Assembly: GCA_963682175.1 (NCBI GenBank)
Contig: OY821793.1
Span: forward strand, 25,565,493-25,629,492
Source of the DNA: Triglochin maritima
Taxonomy: Eukaryota > Streptophyta > Magnoliopsida > Alismatales > Juncaginaceae
DNA: 64,000 nt
Direction: 5' to 3'
Shown here: in pieces, positions 1 through 12,706 of the stretch
How positions within the stretch are numbered: the stretch's first letter is position 1
Layout: each line of letters opens with the position of its first letter
Made by a program: the position numbers and the translations under genes
Notes under the pieces: model-generated
The model's database searches: none
Told to the model about the DNA's origin: nothing
What the model saw: only the letters and a program-made list of their open reading frames with translations

Positions 1-576
1 CTCAAGTTGAAGCCAGCTAGTAACTAATCATCCAAATTTTAACTCATTGCTTCCGATATTCACGACAGAGAGCAAAACACAGAGTCGGAGAAGTCCAACT
101 TAAAACACGAAACGAAGTTATCAAATAAACACCTAAAGCCGAAATTCTAACTGAAAACGAAACAAACGGCAACCGCTCTAATCCCACAAACTCTCCAGTA
201 AACCTAACAGACTTATCCCTAACTAAATCAAGAGGTCCACATCCACCAAAACCAACACTTCCTCGTCAGATCAACTCCTATTTCTCAACTTTCGCCTTCG
301 CACCGCATCCAAACTACCAAAACCCCCCACCGAATCCACTCCCAAACAAACTTCCCTTCCCGATCTAACCTAAACCTCCGCAGAACCGGAAAACAGAAGA
401 AATCACCAAAACTCGAGGAAAAAAACGACCGGAGAGGCGGAAACGGGAAAGAAGCCGCGAATCCCGGACGAATCGGGTCGAATCGAACCTTGGGAGACGA
501 GATCGCGTTCTTTTCGCCCTAATCGGGGGAGGAAGCTCTCGTTGTAGTCGCGGGGACGGGAGGGAGGAAGAGGGGG
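1..576 (-). other. 5' leader of a gene leaving the window on the left
   Basis: Read on the minus strand, this stretch starts just below a TATA box and begins as a GC-rich, pyrimidine-rich leader that becomes T/G-rich further on, as in plant 5' UTRs and first introns. I find no convincing start codon or protein-coding frame, so the coding part presumably lies beyond position 1. The product cannot be identified. Confidence 0.45.
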
Positions 577-584
577 TTTTATAG
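577..584 (-). promoter_or_regulatory. TATA box of the leftward gene
   Basis: The minus strand reads CTATAAAA followed by a C-rich stretch and then the leader. Upstream (600-660) is GC-rich and free of stop-dense AT repeats, typical of a plant core promoter. The transcription start would be expected near 545-555. Confidence 0.5.
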
Positions 585-659
585 TGGGGTGGAGGAACGG
601 CGAGTCCTTCTAACGCGCGGCCTTCGGCGACTGGCGTTTTGGGTAGGGGAAATTACGGG

Positions 660-2145
660 TTTGCCCCTAAGATTGAGCCACGTTTGCGTATCGAGATTTG
701 CGATGGGTAGTGGTCATCGGTGATCGGTGATGTGCCAGTTTTGCCCAAAAATATTGGATGTGGTCCCTTGTTTTCTTATAATTATTTTCTCATAGGATGT
801 CATTGATTTGCCTTTTTTTTGAAATATGGAGTATTTTTTTAAATATAAATTTATAAAATTTTGAAAAATTAAAAAACTGAACTTTTAAAAGTTTTTATAA
901 AAACTAATCATCAGAATACGTTCTAAAAGTAAAATTCCTCTATTTATGAACTATTTTTCATGCAAGCCAATTGCAGCTTTAACGAAAGTGAACATAAATT
1001 TCATTTCGGTTAGTTGGTGACAACGAAGACATTTTGCTTTTTATCTCACCACACAAACAAAAAACCTTTAACATAACAACAAATTGGTTTTGACGCTGGA
1101 TCATTGGTAGTGAAGTAAAAGTTGATAGGAATAGAGATGAGGGATTAGGAGACTTTGAAATTATCTCGATCATAGGTTATTGGCTCAAATTGCATTAACT
1201 GGAATTTTCTTCTCCCTGTTGTCTGGAGGTTTTATATGCGTCTATTGCATCTATCTTGAACATTAGTAGGCATTTTTTTTTGAAAATTAGTAATAACGTT
1301 GAGATTACAAATTCTCCTTATATTAATGCACTAACTTGTAAAAAATGTCGAGCTTTGGAAAAAGGAAAGAAGCAAAGAGAATATCATTCCGAAGAACGTG
1401 CATCAATAAGAAAATGAGATAAGTGTCAGTGCTGAATCTCGTGAGGCATGAGGACCAGTAATTTCAGTTAATATATATAAACTATTAAGAACTTTGTTCC
1501 AAATCTTATTACAAAACTTTCCAACTAGATTTTAGCATGATCTTGTGGGTTAATATATAATCAAGTGGAACTGTGGAAGTACAACTGGGCTGCTTGCACA
1601 TATTCCCTTGCAAAATGCAAACAAGACGACATTTATACACATGCATTTTGTATTTCTATAGATTATATACACGTACGTCTTTATTGTGTATATAAGATTG
1701 TCTATTCATTACTCTAGTTAAACTAAAATGTTAAATTTTATCCTCTAAAAATAACCAGAGTTGCATGAAAAATAATGTGAAGTACTGAACTACATTTTTT
1801 TTGAAAGGTTTGTTTTTGCACAAAACATATTTTTTAGGAGCTCGTAAATCGTAATATCATATCATCATCACTTGACTACGGGAGCTACACGATGCACTTT
1901 GTTTAATCACTACTTGCAAACACATCTATTAAATTAGATATTATTGTAGATTATGGAAGAACAGCTAGTCTAAGTTTGTTCTTTGACTGTATTCATTTTA
2001 AACAAAGTCATGTTGTTATTTGAAATATACATCAGGGTAAAAATATTGCTGACCGCAAGTTGATGTATAATTCACGAAGTTATATGTAAGTCACTTATAA
2101 GCTCAGAAAGAATTAAATATTCAGATGGATTGAACAAATAAAATT
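660..2145. other. AT-rich intergenic DNA, no gene seen
   Basis: About 1.5 kb of AT-rich sequence with short ORFs only. None resembles a known protein, and I see no RNA gene or clear repeat boundary. Confidence 0.5.
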
Positions 2146-2149
2146 TTGA

Positions 2150-2420
2150 AAACTATGCGTACTTTAAGGGAACTACTATTCATCGTCGAAAACTACTTAA
2201 ATCATCCCAACAATTATCATTTTGACCTTCACAATTCATTTAATACTAATTTTGTCTCGTCTCTTATATACCTACGTTTTCCTCATTTTCCCAGTACAAA
2301 CACCACGAAAATGTCTGACGAAACGTTTGGATTCGGTGAAGTAAACCCAGCAAAAAAAAAATCGAGTCAGACTTCTAGATAAAACGCCCCCCATGGGGAG
2401 GCGTCTGTCTAAGACGCACG

Positions 2421-2461
<41 letters not shown>

Positions 2462-3000
2462 TATACACACGACGTGTTATCTCAAATTATTTGAGGTTCC
2501 GTTGCAAGATTTTCAGTGGTAACGGGTTATATTACAATGAGTTTTTTTTTGCAAATGATGAAAATTCAAAAAAATTCAGATCCAACAATTTCAAGATCCA
2601 AAAAAAATCGATGGTAAAACTTCCCAACTTACAAATACCACATCGACAGGTCGTTCGGAGGTCTTGCTCCGGTCAGAAGAGGTTGTCCGCCTAAGATGCC
2701 ACCTATGGGTGAGGCGCCTCTTGCAGACGTCTCCCCCATGGGGGTGGCGTCTTAGCCAGACGCCTGCCCCTGGGGGGTTCCGGCGGACGCCGTCTAATTC
2801 TTTTTATTTTTTATTATTAAAAAGAAGTACACCGGGGTGTCCGATGTCTCATTTCCTTACCTCCAAAATATTATTTTTATGATTACGAGAGGAAGATGAA
2901 GAGAAAGTGGTGGTAAGAGTGTTAAATGAAGAAGAGCAAAATGGTAATTCACACGAACGATTTAATTAGTTTTCCGACGACGAATAACAATTAATACGTT
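2150..3000. mobile_element. TIR element, possibly Mutator-like, non-autonomous
   Basis: The left flank (around 2165-2235) and the reverse complement of the right flank (around 2945-2995) share an imperfect repeat: TATTCATCGTCG, AAAACTACTTAAATC, ATTATCATTTTG on the left against TATTCGTCGTCGG, AAAACTAATTAAATC, ATTACCATTTTG on the right. The inside has an AT microsatellite and GC-rich repeats built on GACGCC and CATGGGG. Related sequence is found at 31.17-31.99 kb. No transposase is present. Exact termini and target duplication were not resolved. Confidence 0.5.
2424..2455. repeat. (AT)n microsatellite
   Basis: About 16 AT dinucleotides followed by further interrupted AT/AC repeats to about 2470, inside the TIR element. 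Confidence 0.9.
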
Positions 3001-3009
3001 AATTATAAT

Positions 3010-3737
3010 CTTCACGGACACGCAAATATGCAATCACGGTACAAATGGTCTGGTCACGATGATCAAACGAAGGATCAATAGAAACGTGATAAAGTACAAG
3101 AAGGAATTAACTAGAAAGCATTGTTTTTGTGTTTGTTCTGTGGTTTTTGCAGTAATAATCCTGTACATAAGGCAAAAGGTCACGGTAATATTACTAATAT
3201 ATCCCTTCCTCATTTTGCCAAAAAACAATAAAAAAAGATATTTTTTGGAAATATTAAAAGAAAACACAGAAATTGTATTTGTAAGGATACAAATATTTTT
3301 AAAGTATTTGTAAAACTATAAAAAATCCACTTAAAAACCTAAAACAATAAAAATTATTTAAATATTTTATTTTTCATATTGTGTGATTTATCTGATAATA
3401 TTTTAAGAATGAAATATTTTAATTAGTAGAAGTAGTTTTAATAAGCATGCTGCGAATGTTCATCTTAATCAGATTGATCGATCTCTCCGTAAACCTCATG
3501 GTAGTTCTTAATTCTAATAAGCATGTTGCCAATGTTCATCTAAGTTAGGATCTATCTCTCCGTGAAATTCATAGTTGCATAACTTGTTCTATAGCCACAA
3601 AGGATCCAGAATTGACTTTTATTCCAATGACATAATTCATAATGTAGAATCACTATCATCCTTTATAGTGTGTAAAAATGTAGTGAGTAATGAGCGTACT
3701 GCATGTTCCTTCAGATCGGTAATACAATTGTTACTCT
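3010..3737. other. Intergenic DNA, no gene seen
   Basis: AT-rich sequence with no recognisable coding region. An imperfect direct repeat (TAAGCATGCTGC/TGTTGCGAATGTTCATCT type) occurs at about 3441-3465 and 3518-3543. It ends at the target duplication of the next element. Confidence 0.4.
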
Positions 3738-3742
3738 CTTAG

Positions 3743-6126
3743 TATAAGAACCCAACCCTCACCTCTCTTCCCCAAAGCCTTAACCATAACCCCAACCCAT
3801 CTCTTCTTCATTCTAGCAGCTCTGGTGATGACGACGATTGTGTGTAGGCACGGAGAGGAATCATCATCTTCTCCGGTTTTCTTCTCTTCTAGGTACGCCA
3901 CCCACCCTATTTTGGTTTGTACCGGTTGAAGGGAGGTGGGGCAATGGAGGATCATGGCTGGCCGGAAGAAGCCGACGACGGGGTCGCGCGTGGCTGGTGC
4001 GTGCGCGACCTTGCTGGCCGTGTCACCGTGCTGGGGGCGGTGGATGTGGCTGCTGCCGCGGCAACCGACCGGCCTGAGGTTGGCTGATAGCCCCAACTAA
4101 AATAATCGTCGGTTAATCGGGTTCCAGCTGCTCAACCCGATTAACTCAGCATCGACGGCCCAGAATCCTTGACTTAAAAACATCCGACGGACACGTTTTA
4201 ATCAAGTTTTGGGGAGGCAATTGAGATCCAAGGGTTGAGATTCAAAGGCAACGTACGCGGGACCTACGAGCACTGTTCATCGTCTTCTTAGCGAGGAGGG
4301 CAATTTGGGGGTTTTAGTAAGAGTTTGTTGGAAGCCAAATTGGCATGTGGTCCACGTCAGATGGATTGTAACTAACTTTCTTGTATTTTCAATTTGATAT
4401 AAATAAGAAGATCGACCCAAATCGGGTTAGATTTGTTTTTCCAGAGTAAAATTAGGGTTTCCACCCACTGGAGTTGACCGAGTACTCGAAACTCGGAATT
4501 GATCCCTTTTTATCCATTCTAGGGCATTTTCGCCCCCAATTCTGGCAGTGACGGCGAGACTGACTCGTCGACGAGGCCGGTCCACCCACCTCATCACCGG
4601 TGGGGATCCATGGGCTATCATTGGCGGTTGTCTGGCGATGGGTTGCCGGGGCGATGGCGGCTAGGGTTGTCGGGTGTGGTGTGGTTTTGGGTAAATTGAG
4701 ATAAATCCTTGGATTTTGTTGTTATTTGATGGAATAAGATAAGTGGTTGTTTTGCATAATAAACTTGGTGTTTTGTTACATTGTTTGAAGAATAAGTGAA
4801 TTGGATTAATTGTTTTGAAAATACCGTACTTTATTGTAATTGAATTAAATGTTTAATAGTTGGGACAATCACATTAAAAACATTGGACTTTGCTGAATTT
4901 GATGAAAATGAAATAATTTAGGAAAATTATTCTGTTGTCCTGTACTTTTCAGATATTGTGGTAAATTAGTAGTTGGGTAATTTATTGTTTTCCACTGGGT
5001 TTATGTTTAGTGCTCTATAATTTGAGGATGCCTTAGTGGAACTTATATTATGTTTGTTGGGGTTTTGTGACCCGTAAGTTTGGGGTAAAATTGCATTTAC
5101 CCTTATGTTTGAGAGAGAGAGAGAGGTGTTCGTGGAACCGGTTGTCCACCCATGTTGTGGCGAGTGACCGTTGGAGCGTTGCTCACAGACTCAGGCGTGT
5201 GGTCGTGTAGTGGGGATGACGTGTGAGGCACGTATGACTAGATGTTAGGGTGTTCCCTTGTTGGGGAGGTCGGGGATGGTTTACCAGCGTTGTTACAAGT
5301 GACAGCTGGAGTTAGGCTCGCGGGCTCGGGCGTTGTGGTTGGATTCCCGGAATCGGTTTCCCCCTGTGTTGTTGCGGTTTGGAAGGGTCCACCCACGTTG
5401 TGGCGAGTGACCGTTAGGGAGCGTTGCTCACGAGCTCGAGCGTGTGGTCGGCTTCCGAAGCCGGATGCGGAACTGGTCAGCTCACTAGCGTTGTGACGGG
5501 TGGCCGTTTGGGAGCGTTGCTCACGGGCTCGGGTGCGTGGTTGGAGTACGGCATTGCCTTGTGGGCCGGATGCACGGTCTTGTCGAGGGTGTACGTTCGA
5601 CCTGGCTCGGCGCGTGGTCGCCTTGGGACGTGTGACAGTTCTACCGTGAGCGGGTTGAGTGTCGCTTTGTGGATCGGCTGCGTGGTGGGGTCGAGGTGCA
5701 CTCTCGGCTTCGTTGGACGCGTGGTCGCCTTGAGACACGAGACCAGTGTGAGCCGTCAGGGACAGCTAGACCTTGCATGGTGTTGGGCTGAGGTGGTGTA
5801 CTGAGTCTTGATTTAAGACTCAAGCGTGACTTGTACGTGTGAAGGTGAGATGCGGCTGACGGCTGAAGGTGACTTGGGCTTGGGACGCGTGGACTGGATC
5901 AGTTGAGCTCAGTTGTATGTTTTTTTTCTTTCTACTCCTCTTGGTAGCCATCTAGTAGGAGTTCAGATATCTTTGTATTTTTTCTTCCGCACTTTACTTT
6001 GATCATGCCACTTAGTTATATTTTTATGGAGGCTTCGACTTGACGGGTTTTAGTTAATACCCCTTTTTCACTTGATTTTAATTGTATTGACTGTTGTGTC
6101 CCGAGTGCGGATTAGGGACGTTACAC
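3743..6126 (+). mobile_element. Solo LTR, gypsy-like, non-canonical TA...CA ends (copy 1)
   Basis: This 2384-bp unit starts TATAAGAACC and ends GGGACGTTACA, and is flanked on both sides by the 5-bp direct repeat CTTAG (3738-3742 and 6127-6131), the signature of integrase-mediated insertion. Two further copies with the same ends lie at 53976 and 56220. A TATA-like motif near 4396 sets the sense as plus. The inside has no gag-pol, so this is a solo LTR left by recombination between two LTRs. The first base pair is TA instead of TG. ORFs within it, including one of 166 codons at 5238-5738 on the minus strand, are composition artefacts. Confidence 0.8.
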
Positions 6127-6559
6127 TTAGATGCTAAATCTTGATGTAATTCAAAAGAGAAAATCAAGAAGGAAACAAGCTGAAGGAGTTAGTCATCAGA
6201 AGTTGTAGTCATCAGAAGCAAACAAAAATTTTCTACAACTTCTACCATTTAAGTTGTAGTCATCAGAAGCAAACAAAAATTTGCAGTAGCATATGTTGAG
6301 AAAAACCAAAAACGCATAGACACCAAGATAACACAACATACTAACATAATAACATTACTAATAATAAGATAAGTACTAGATAACACAACATACATTGTAC
6401 TAGATGAGCTCATGCATTATTTAGCAGCAATAGAGAGGCTATGAGCTCAATAATTTGATACCGGCATTACAAACAGGAATACACACCATCTCCTGCAAGT
6501 CCTGATGCATACTATTACGTAACACCATACCAAAGCAGAGTAATATGGAGCATTTTAGT

Positions 6560-9266
6560 CTAGGCCCCTTTCTGAAGCATTTCCTTGACTATGTAGACAA
6601 TCTCATGGAATTCGGCGAAGTGAGGAGCGATTGCATTTTTCACATCTTCAATCCACTGCTTAACTCTCTTGTGTGGCCCGAGTACGCGTTCGTGATTCTG
6701 GTCATCTAGAACCTGTACACAAACAAACATCGTATTTGACATCAATAGACTTTTCTTAATATAAGAGTAACGTCTGCGAGTTCAGAAGGTTTAATTTATT
6801 TTTAAGGTTAACCTAATGTTACAGCGACGCATGGAATACTGGAATATACTTACTTCCAGTTGCATAATTTCACAAGCAAGGCTCAGATCTGCAATTGATG
6901 GTTCAGAATTGCCTACGAGAAACTTGTCGTTCCCTTGGAGCCAAAAAGATTCAATAACGGAAAGCGATGCGGACAATATTTTTTCAGCTTCTGCTGCAGC
7001 TTGCGGGTTCGGTGGGATGCCAAGTGCAGGTGCCAGAGCAGTAAAAACCGCAAACTTAGCTGCACAAAAAGCACCAAAGGAAAAGTCTAACATAAACTGG
7101 AGATAATGAGATTAAGAAAAATTGAGTCTGCTCCAAAAATTATGAAATAGTGAGATTAAAGTATAGTAAAGGAAAATTATATTGCTATTATAGCAATAAG
7201 CTGTTTCATTCGCTCATCTCATCGTTGGAAAAAGATTTGGTGACGTGGGTGTGATATAGTGATTATATCTCAAGTCATTTGGTTGTGTTGCATCATACAA
7301 ATCCCAGCTCATGGTCATTGGAAATAAAAAAAACAAGAGTTTGGATATAATACATTTGTAAGCTAATAAAGCAAATGCAGGAAACCCTTTTTTTTCTTCA
7401 TAGGCAGAACCGTTGGTTGATATTTCTAAATTGTCAACATATTTTCTCCTAGTTGATAACAAAAGGTGGCAAGCCTCACTTACGAAATCCCCTGACATTT
7501 ACATACATACTGATAAATACAAAAAAAGAGATCAGAAATTCATCCAATGTAACAACACCTGAACCAGCACGCAGATTAGAATGATGCCAATCCAAGACTG
7601 AGTCAACTTTAGCTCTCTTAGCAAGATCAGCTGGATACCTGTAAGCGACGGACGAAAGAACTGAATAAAGGAAAATGTGAAGAAATATAAAATAGAACAG
7701 AAACTATTGAGAAAGGAAATCGAAGGGAGGTTAACATTTGGTTTAAGTGACCAAAGAAGGATAACTTGCAGAAAACGCAAAAAATCTCAGAATTTTTTAT
7801 CCTGGACAATTACTTAACAAGCTTCTTCTCACGAATATACATGATGTTTGAAACCATAAAAAGGGCACACGAAACAGATGGAAATGCAGTGCATAATGCA
7901 CCATACTCATGAGCTGTAACTTAATCTCATATACAATAAATTGATAAGTTAAAGAGATGATTCAATATACACTATAGAAACAGTTCATATATTAAGATGT
8001 CAATTTTTTTAGAAATATAGAGAAGAGCCTACTTACCAATGATCTGGAACTTTACGTGAACAAGCGAGATATCTTAAGATAGCATGACTGCAAATGCCAT
8101 AGAAAGAAAACCATTAGTTTTGATGACAATGGGATCCTGTACAGAATAATATGAAACAGTTTAAGATATAAACAAAATAAGAAACTGAAGCAAGTGAGGC
8201 CATGCCAAAATATTGTAGCTTTCCAGATGGTCTAAACAAGAAATTGAATCTCAATTAAACTTAAAGACCTAACAAGCACGTTCACATCATAATCTTGATT
8301 ATTTTTCTTTGATAAACAAATCAAGTACATGAATCAATACATAAAACCACCTCACCTCTCAAACAGCTTCAAACCTCCATCATCAATTGCAGGGACTTGC
8401 CCCATGGGGTTGATTGCTGAAAAGACCAAAAAGTCAGCATTTGAATCTAAGGGTGGATTCGGAAGGGTGCAGCTAAGTTTGCACTTGAGAGGACTTGTAC
8501 TTGAGAGGACTTCCACATTAATCAAAGGAAATCCAGTTCCATGCTTTTCATATCATGACACAAAAATGAATGATTTTTTCTAACTTCAACATAAAATATA
8601 TGTTTATACAACTTATACCAATTACTAAAAACCAGTCTTGGGAATCAGACTTCTAGGAACTAGAGTTTTAAAACTGGAGTTCTCGTTTCATTTCCTACAA
8701 ATCAATCACACGCTTATATGAATATGGGAAACTCACTCCGACTGCGAATTTTCCAAGTCATCAAACTTCATTGAAACTTCAATTCAACGATTTTTTAAGC
8801 GTATCAGTAAATTAAAAACTAATCACTCAGAAGTCATTTCAGAAATCCAACTTCCCACATCTTTCAACTTCGCCTACAAACCAATCACACCCAAAGAAGC
8901 AATTAAACTTCACCTAAAAAGCAATCACACCCAGATTAAGAAGCAATTAAACTTTGCCTACAAACCAATCACACCCAAAGAAGCAAACATCCACAGCAAA
9001 CCTATAAACTCGGGTGACTTGTGTTGTTTCTTCGCGAGCTCGATCTTCACCTCCTCGAACTCGATCCCATTAGCCCTGAAACACCAAAACAACACAAACT
9101 CCTAACTAAACCACCATGTTTTTCCACACAAAAAAAACATGAACATGAAAAAGGTGATATTTTTAACGGTCAGAAGAGGTTGTTGGTTACTATACTTGCA
9201 GAAGATGAGGAGGGCACGGGAGGGCTGCGACATGGGGTCGACGTAGAGCTTGAGGTCGTTGGCCAT
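6560..9266 (-). CDS. GSTT1: Glutathione S-transferase, theta class (complete, 7 exons)
   Basis: Exons on the minus strand are 9196-9266, 9002-9075, 8356-8416, 8037-8087, 7559-7638, 6854-7059 and 6560-6712. All splice sites are GT-AG and phases join without a break, giving 231 residues. The protein opens with MANDLKLYVD and then MSQPSRA, where the serine (residue 13) is the theta-class catalytic serine that activates glutathione. The thioredoxin-like N-domain continues through INPMGQVPAI and LFESHAILRYL. The all-helical C-domain contains WHHSNLR, PSIADLSLACE and the terminal KQWIEDVK region. Theta GSTs act mainly as glutathione peroxidases on lipid hydroperoxides. Arabidopsis relatives carry a C-terminal peroxisomal signal; this one ends QKGA and shows none in this exon, so it may be cytosolic or use another 3' splice form. 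Confidence 0.92.
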
Positions 9267-9343
9267 TGCAAAGACAAGATTTGCCAATTGATTTGGAACT
9301 GGAATTGGATCGAGAGGAGACACAATTAAGAGTGTTTTTTTTG

Positions 9344-9350
9344 TTTTATA
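9344..9350 (-). promoter_or_regulatory. TATA box of the GSTT gene
   Basis: The minus strand reads TATAAAA 78 bp upstream of the GSTT start codon, a normal plant spacing. Confidence 0.6.
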
Positions 9351-9359
9351 GGATGGGAT

Positions 9360-11028
9360 GTGTATATTACTATCCCACGTGTAGGGACATGACACAGATG
9401 ACAAACATCTTGGGAGTTTTGCAAAATGTAGTTTTTTAAGGACTGTATTTATGATAATAAAAAGTACAATTTTTTGAAATAATCACGGAATAAAAAGAAA
9501 TTTGAAGAATATGTGTGAAAATTTTATTTGGCAAACTATACTTCTTAAAAACGACACAAGTGATGTCGCTTTCATTAACTAAAAATGAAATCACTGATGT
9601 TGTTTTTACCTAAAACATGTTGAACTACCAATAAGTTAGTCGGGAGTCTTGTTTTCAGGAAAAATGGGTAAGTCATCAGTCGATACATTAACTTGAATTG
9701 AAGACAACAAGACTATTTCGCATGATTAACGGTCCCTAGATAGAAGACATGTCTTAAGCTATTTAATTTAAATCGTTTAACTCTTTTGTTGTTTTGTTGT
9801 TTGGGTTTGTAACACCCTACTATATGGTTAACTCCTATGTTATGTAGACCTTTGTATTCTTGTTGTGACTTACAACGAAGATAAATTTTAATTTATGTAT
9901 TTAACCACTTTCAAAAAAAAACTTTAGAAAAGAAAACAACATACACCCACCCCCACAAAACATAATAAACATGGGAAGGAAAAAGCACCACGGAAAACCA
10001 AATATTGGCCTCGAGGTCTTATTTTATCCCTTCCCATCATTTTTTTTTTTTTGTTTCTTCTTCTTGTAACACGACAAAACAACATGACTCTTTCTCCTCA
10101 CTGATTGCTTACCGATAATAATCGAAAAGTGTGTTTCCTTTTTGCAAAATGGACAATTCTCAAATAATCGACTGGTTCGTGTTGATTTCGTTAGTTGCAA
10201 GTTTGCAACATAGTAGATTGTCAACAGACGAGTGCTTCTGATCTTTAAATTAATCTGTAAAAAAAATAAAACCCCAAAAGGGTATTTGAATTTAATGTTA
10301 GCTTTTACACAACAAAAAATGGTGACTATAGCACAACCCAGTTTAATTTGCCAATGTAATTTCGTTTCATTATTGTTTTAGGAGCTTAGTTAGGCCAGCT
10401 CATTCTCTTGCTAGAACAGCTTGAAGTAGGTCTGGTTTTGGACTCTAGTTTATGTACAAATATGTATTCTCTTTCTCTAGGAGAAGCATGTTTATTGTTT
10501 GTAGGCTGTAGTCCACTCTTCATTTAAGGAATATAAAAGCCAAAAAGTTTTCAGGCTAGTCAACAGAACCATAGAAAAATACTTCGAGAAGCCATCGGAT
10601 AAAAGACTATCATTGAGCAGTAGTTAAAGGGGCAGTGACAGGTAGAGGGGTCATGCTCTTCCTAATCCGTGTATAATTTATAGGTAGTTTGAACATTTAA
10701 GTTAGTGGATTCGCACTCTTTTGGATTTTAGTTGTGCAAATTTTGATCACCTCACCTTTATATATTTGTCTTGCATTCCAGAAAAATGAACATACAAACA
10801 CAAACATATCATTAGGAATCCTATGTCTCAGATGTCTTATGAAAAAATTAGAGCTCAAGTGGCTTTACCATATACTGATAACATATCACTATCATTGGAA
10901 CATAAAAGAAAGGCAACCTCTAAATCAACTAATATCTTTCATTTTACTCTCACAACCTTCATGGGATGTTCTCGTTGGATTATTGAGTTTGGATTAGGCT
11001 CATGAATAACTCAATTGAAGAAATCCAA
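9360..11028. other. Intergenic DNA, no gene seen
   Basis: AT-rich, with scattered poly-A and poly-T tracts. The ORFs at 10024-10224 and 10734-10997 do not resemble known proteins. Nothing else can be supported. Confidence 0.4.
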
Positions 11029-11751
11029 TGTTGATATAAAGATGTGAACTATTGCCCCATGTGTCATGTGCTCATATCACTTTTAGTCTCACATTGGTAA
11101 GTTAACAAGTTGAAGGATGTTGATAAACATCATATTCAATTGACCCTTTGTAGGTGGAAAGAGAAGAAAAAATTCTCCACACGCGCGCTCGCCCGTCCCG
11201 TCCCGGTCTATGGCTAGACGAGACGAGGTGAGGGGGGTTTTGGGGAAATTAGAGGCTTTAGCCTCAAGGTGATGGGTGTATTTAATTTTTGGACATCATG
11301 TTAATTTTTTTTTGCAAGATTAAATACATATACAGTCGGTTTCCTCTTGTACACACACATTTTTATTCCTATCATCTCTCTACGAAAACCGTCCCTCTCC
11401 GACGATTTCAGGTCTTCGAATCCAGAGTTCTTCTGCGCCCGATTCTTGCGAGGTTCCTCGCTGCTTTCGTGGTCCGTCGACTCCGGTGTGCGCCTGATCG
11501 ACGGTGAGACCGTTCTATCATGGAAGAAAACCGGCAGACCATCAAACACACTGGTATGTGAACCGATATTTTCTCTGAGATAAGTCGTCTTCCGACGGCT
11601 CGGTCTTTGAGGTCGTCTCTGATCACTGTTCCTTATTTTGTTGTTTTCCTATACATGTTCTTGTATATTGACTTTATCCGGATTCTTACGGAATATTTAT
11701 TCGACGTATGTAACACGTTGTATTACATTATCATGTTTGTAATTGTATCAA
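11029..11751 (+). mobile_element. Probable copia-type LTR remnant
   Basis: The right end reads TATCAACA. The matching inverse TGTTGATA occurs at both 11029 and 11118, so the left end is ambiguous. The interior has the CGCGCGCTCGCCCGTCCCG-type G/C block at about 11181-11205 that I associate with plant copia LTRs. No 5-bp target duplication fits either start, so the borders or the insertion site have changed. It stands immediately beside a host gene fragment (11870-12120). Confidence 0.45.
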
Positions 11752-11869
11752 CAGTTCTTTCTGAACATGTTGTATTAAACCATGGAGCTCAAAAGACTGG
11801 AATGTTGGATAAAACAGAAGATTTCAAAGCTTCTAGGTGGGATGAATATAATTTACAGAAGAACTTTGG

Positions 11870-12120
11870 TTATTCGACAGTTACACCTTGAATCTGAAGT
11901 CTATCCAGTTTCTTTGGCCTTTTATACTTCTTGAGTAGCAAAGAGCAGCAAACAACGCTGACCGACGAAGATGCCATTTTGCCGCGCCTGCTATCCATGG
12001 AGGCAGACGGAATCTGATGGACGGGAAGAAAACTCCTGCGGCAACAGAAATGCCAACCAGGTTGTAGCCGAAGTGGAAACCAATAGTGGTTTTGATAAGT
12101 TTGTTTGTACTAAACGATCC
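11870..12120 (-). pseudogene. HMA5: C-terminal exon fragment of an HMA5-like Cu-transporting P1B-ATPase
   Basis: The minus strand encodes TTIGFHFGYNLVGI, SVAAGVFFP and FRLPPWIAGAA, which match the last transmembrane helices of plant HMA5/RAN1-type copper ATPases. Right after this the frame breaks at a run of A near 11979, where the family has a methionine-alanine step. In the next frame the sequence goes on as MASSSVSVVCCSLLLKK, then KRPKKLDRLQIQG and a TAA stop at 11870-11872. The active-site domains (DKTG, TGE, HP) are not found anywhere nearby. This is therefore a broken fragment of one exon and not a gene. It abuts a copia-like LTR, so it may have been carried there, but that is inference. 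Confidence 0.75.
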
Positions 12121-12123
12121 CAA

Positions 12124-12700
12124 AACTTATAAAATTGAAGTATCATCAGGTGCCCAATGCTGATTAGTCAGCATAACGACTTAACTAACTTTAAAAAACG
12201 ACTCTTTTCTTTTGGTGAAGAAGTAAAAAAATGGTAGGTTAGGAAGCTTTACTAACTCATTTTGTTTTTTACTTCTTTTACCTATAACTCAACTAGACTA
12301 ATCATTTTTGTCTGCAAGATGGTTTAGTTATAATAACTTTCCACATAAAAAATCGACTAGATTAGTCATCTTGCTAGTCCATCGCCTCAAATTTAATTAG
12401 AATAAACAGAAAAGCTTTTCAAAAAAATCCACTGTAACCTGTTTATTATCAATATTGTTTATTACACGTTAGAACTCTACAGCACCTTTATCCTGCGATG
12501 AATAAAGAAGTTCATCAAACCAACCAACCCAATAAACCTGCTGCTGTATTGTGTCTTTCTTAATGATTTTATTAGACTGATTTTCTCCATCACTGGAAGC
12601 TAGTTTGGAACCTTATATTTCCAGAACAATATCAACACTCAACACAAATCAATATTATATATCATTCGGAAATTAATCTGTAAATTTGTGTAGCCCAAAG
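12124..12700. other. Spacer and probable 3' UTR of GT90 gene A
   Basis: AT-rich sequence with no coding potential. The part nearest 12706 is presumably the 3' UTR of the gene ending there. Confidence 0.35.
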
Positions 12701-12706
12701 AAAAAA

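Noticed and set aside
5238..5738. 166-codon ORF on the minus strand
   Set aside because: Lies in a solo LTR. The related LTR at 53976 does not keep the frame. Several overlapping frames are open because of GC-rich repeats.
11181..11230. GC block resembling ribosomal or tRNA-gene sequence
   Set aside because: No rRNA or tRNA fold or box elements. It fits better as part of a copia LTR.
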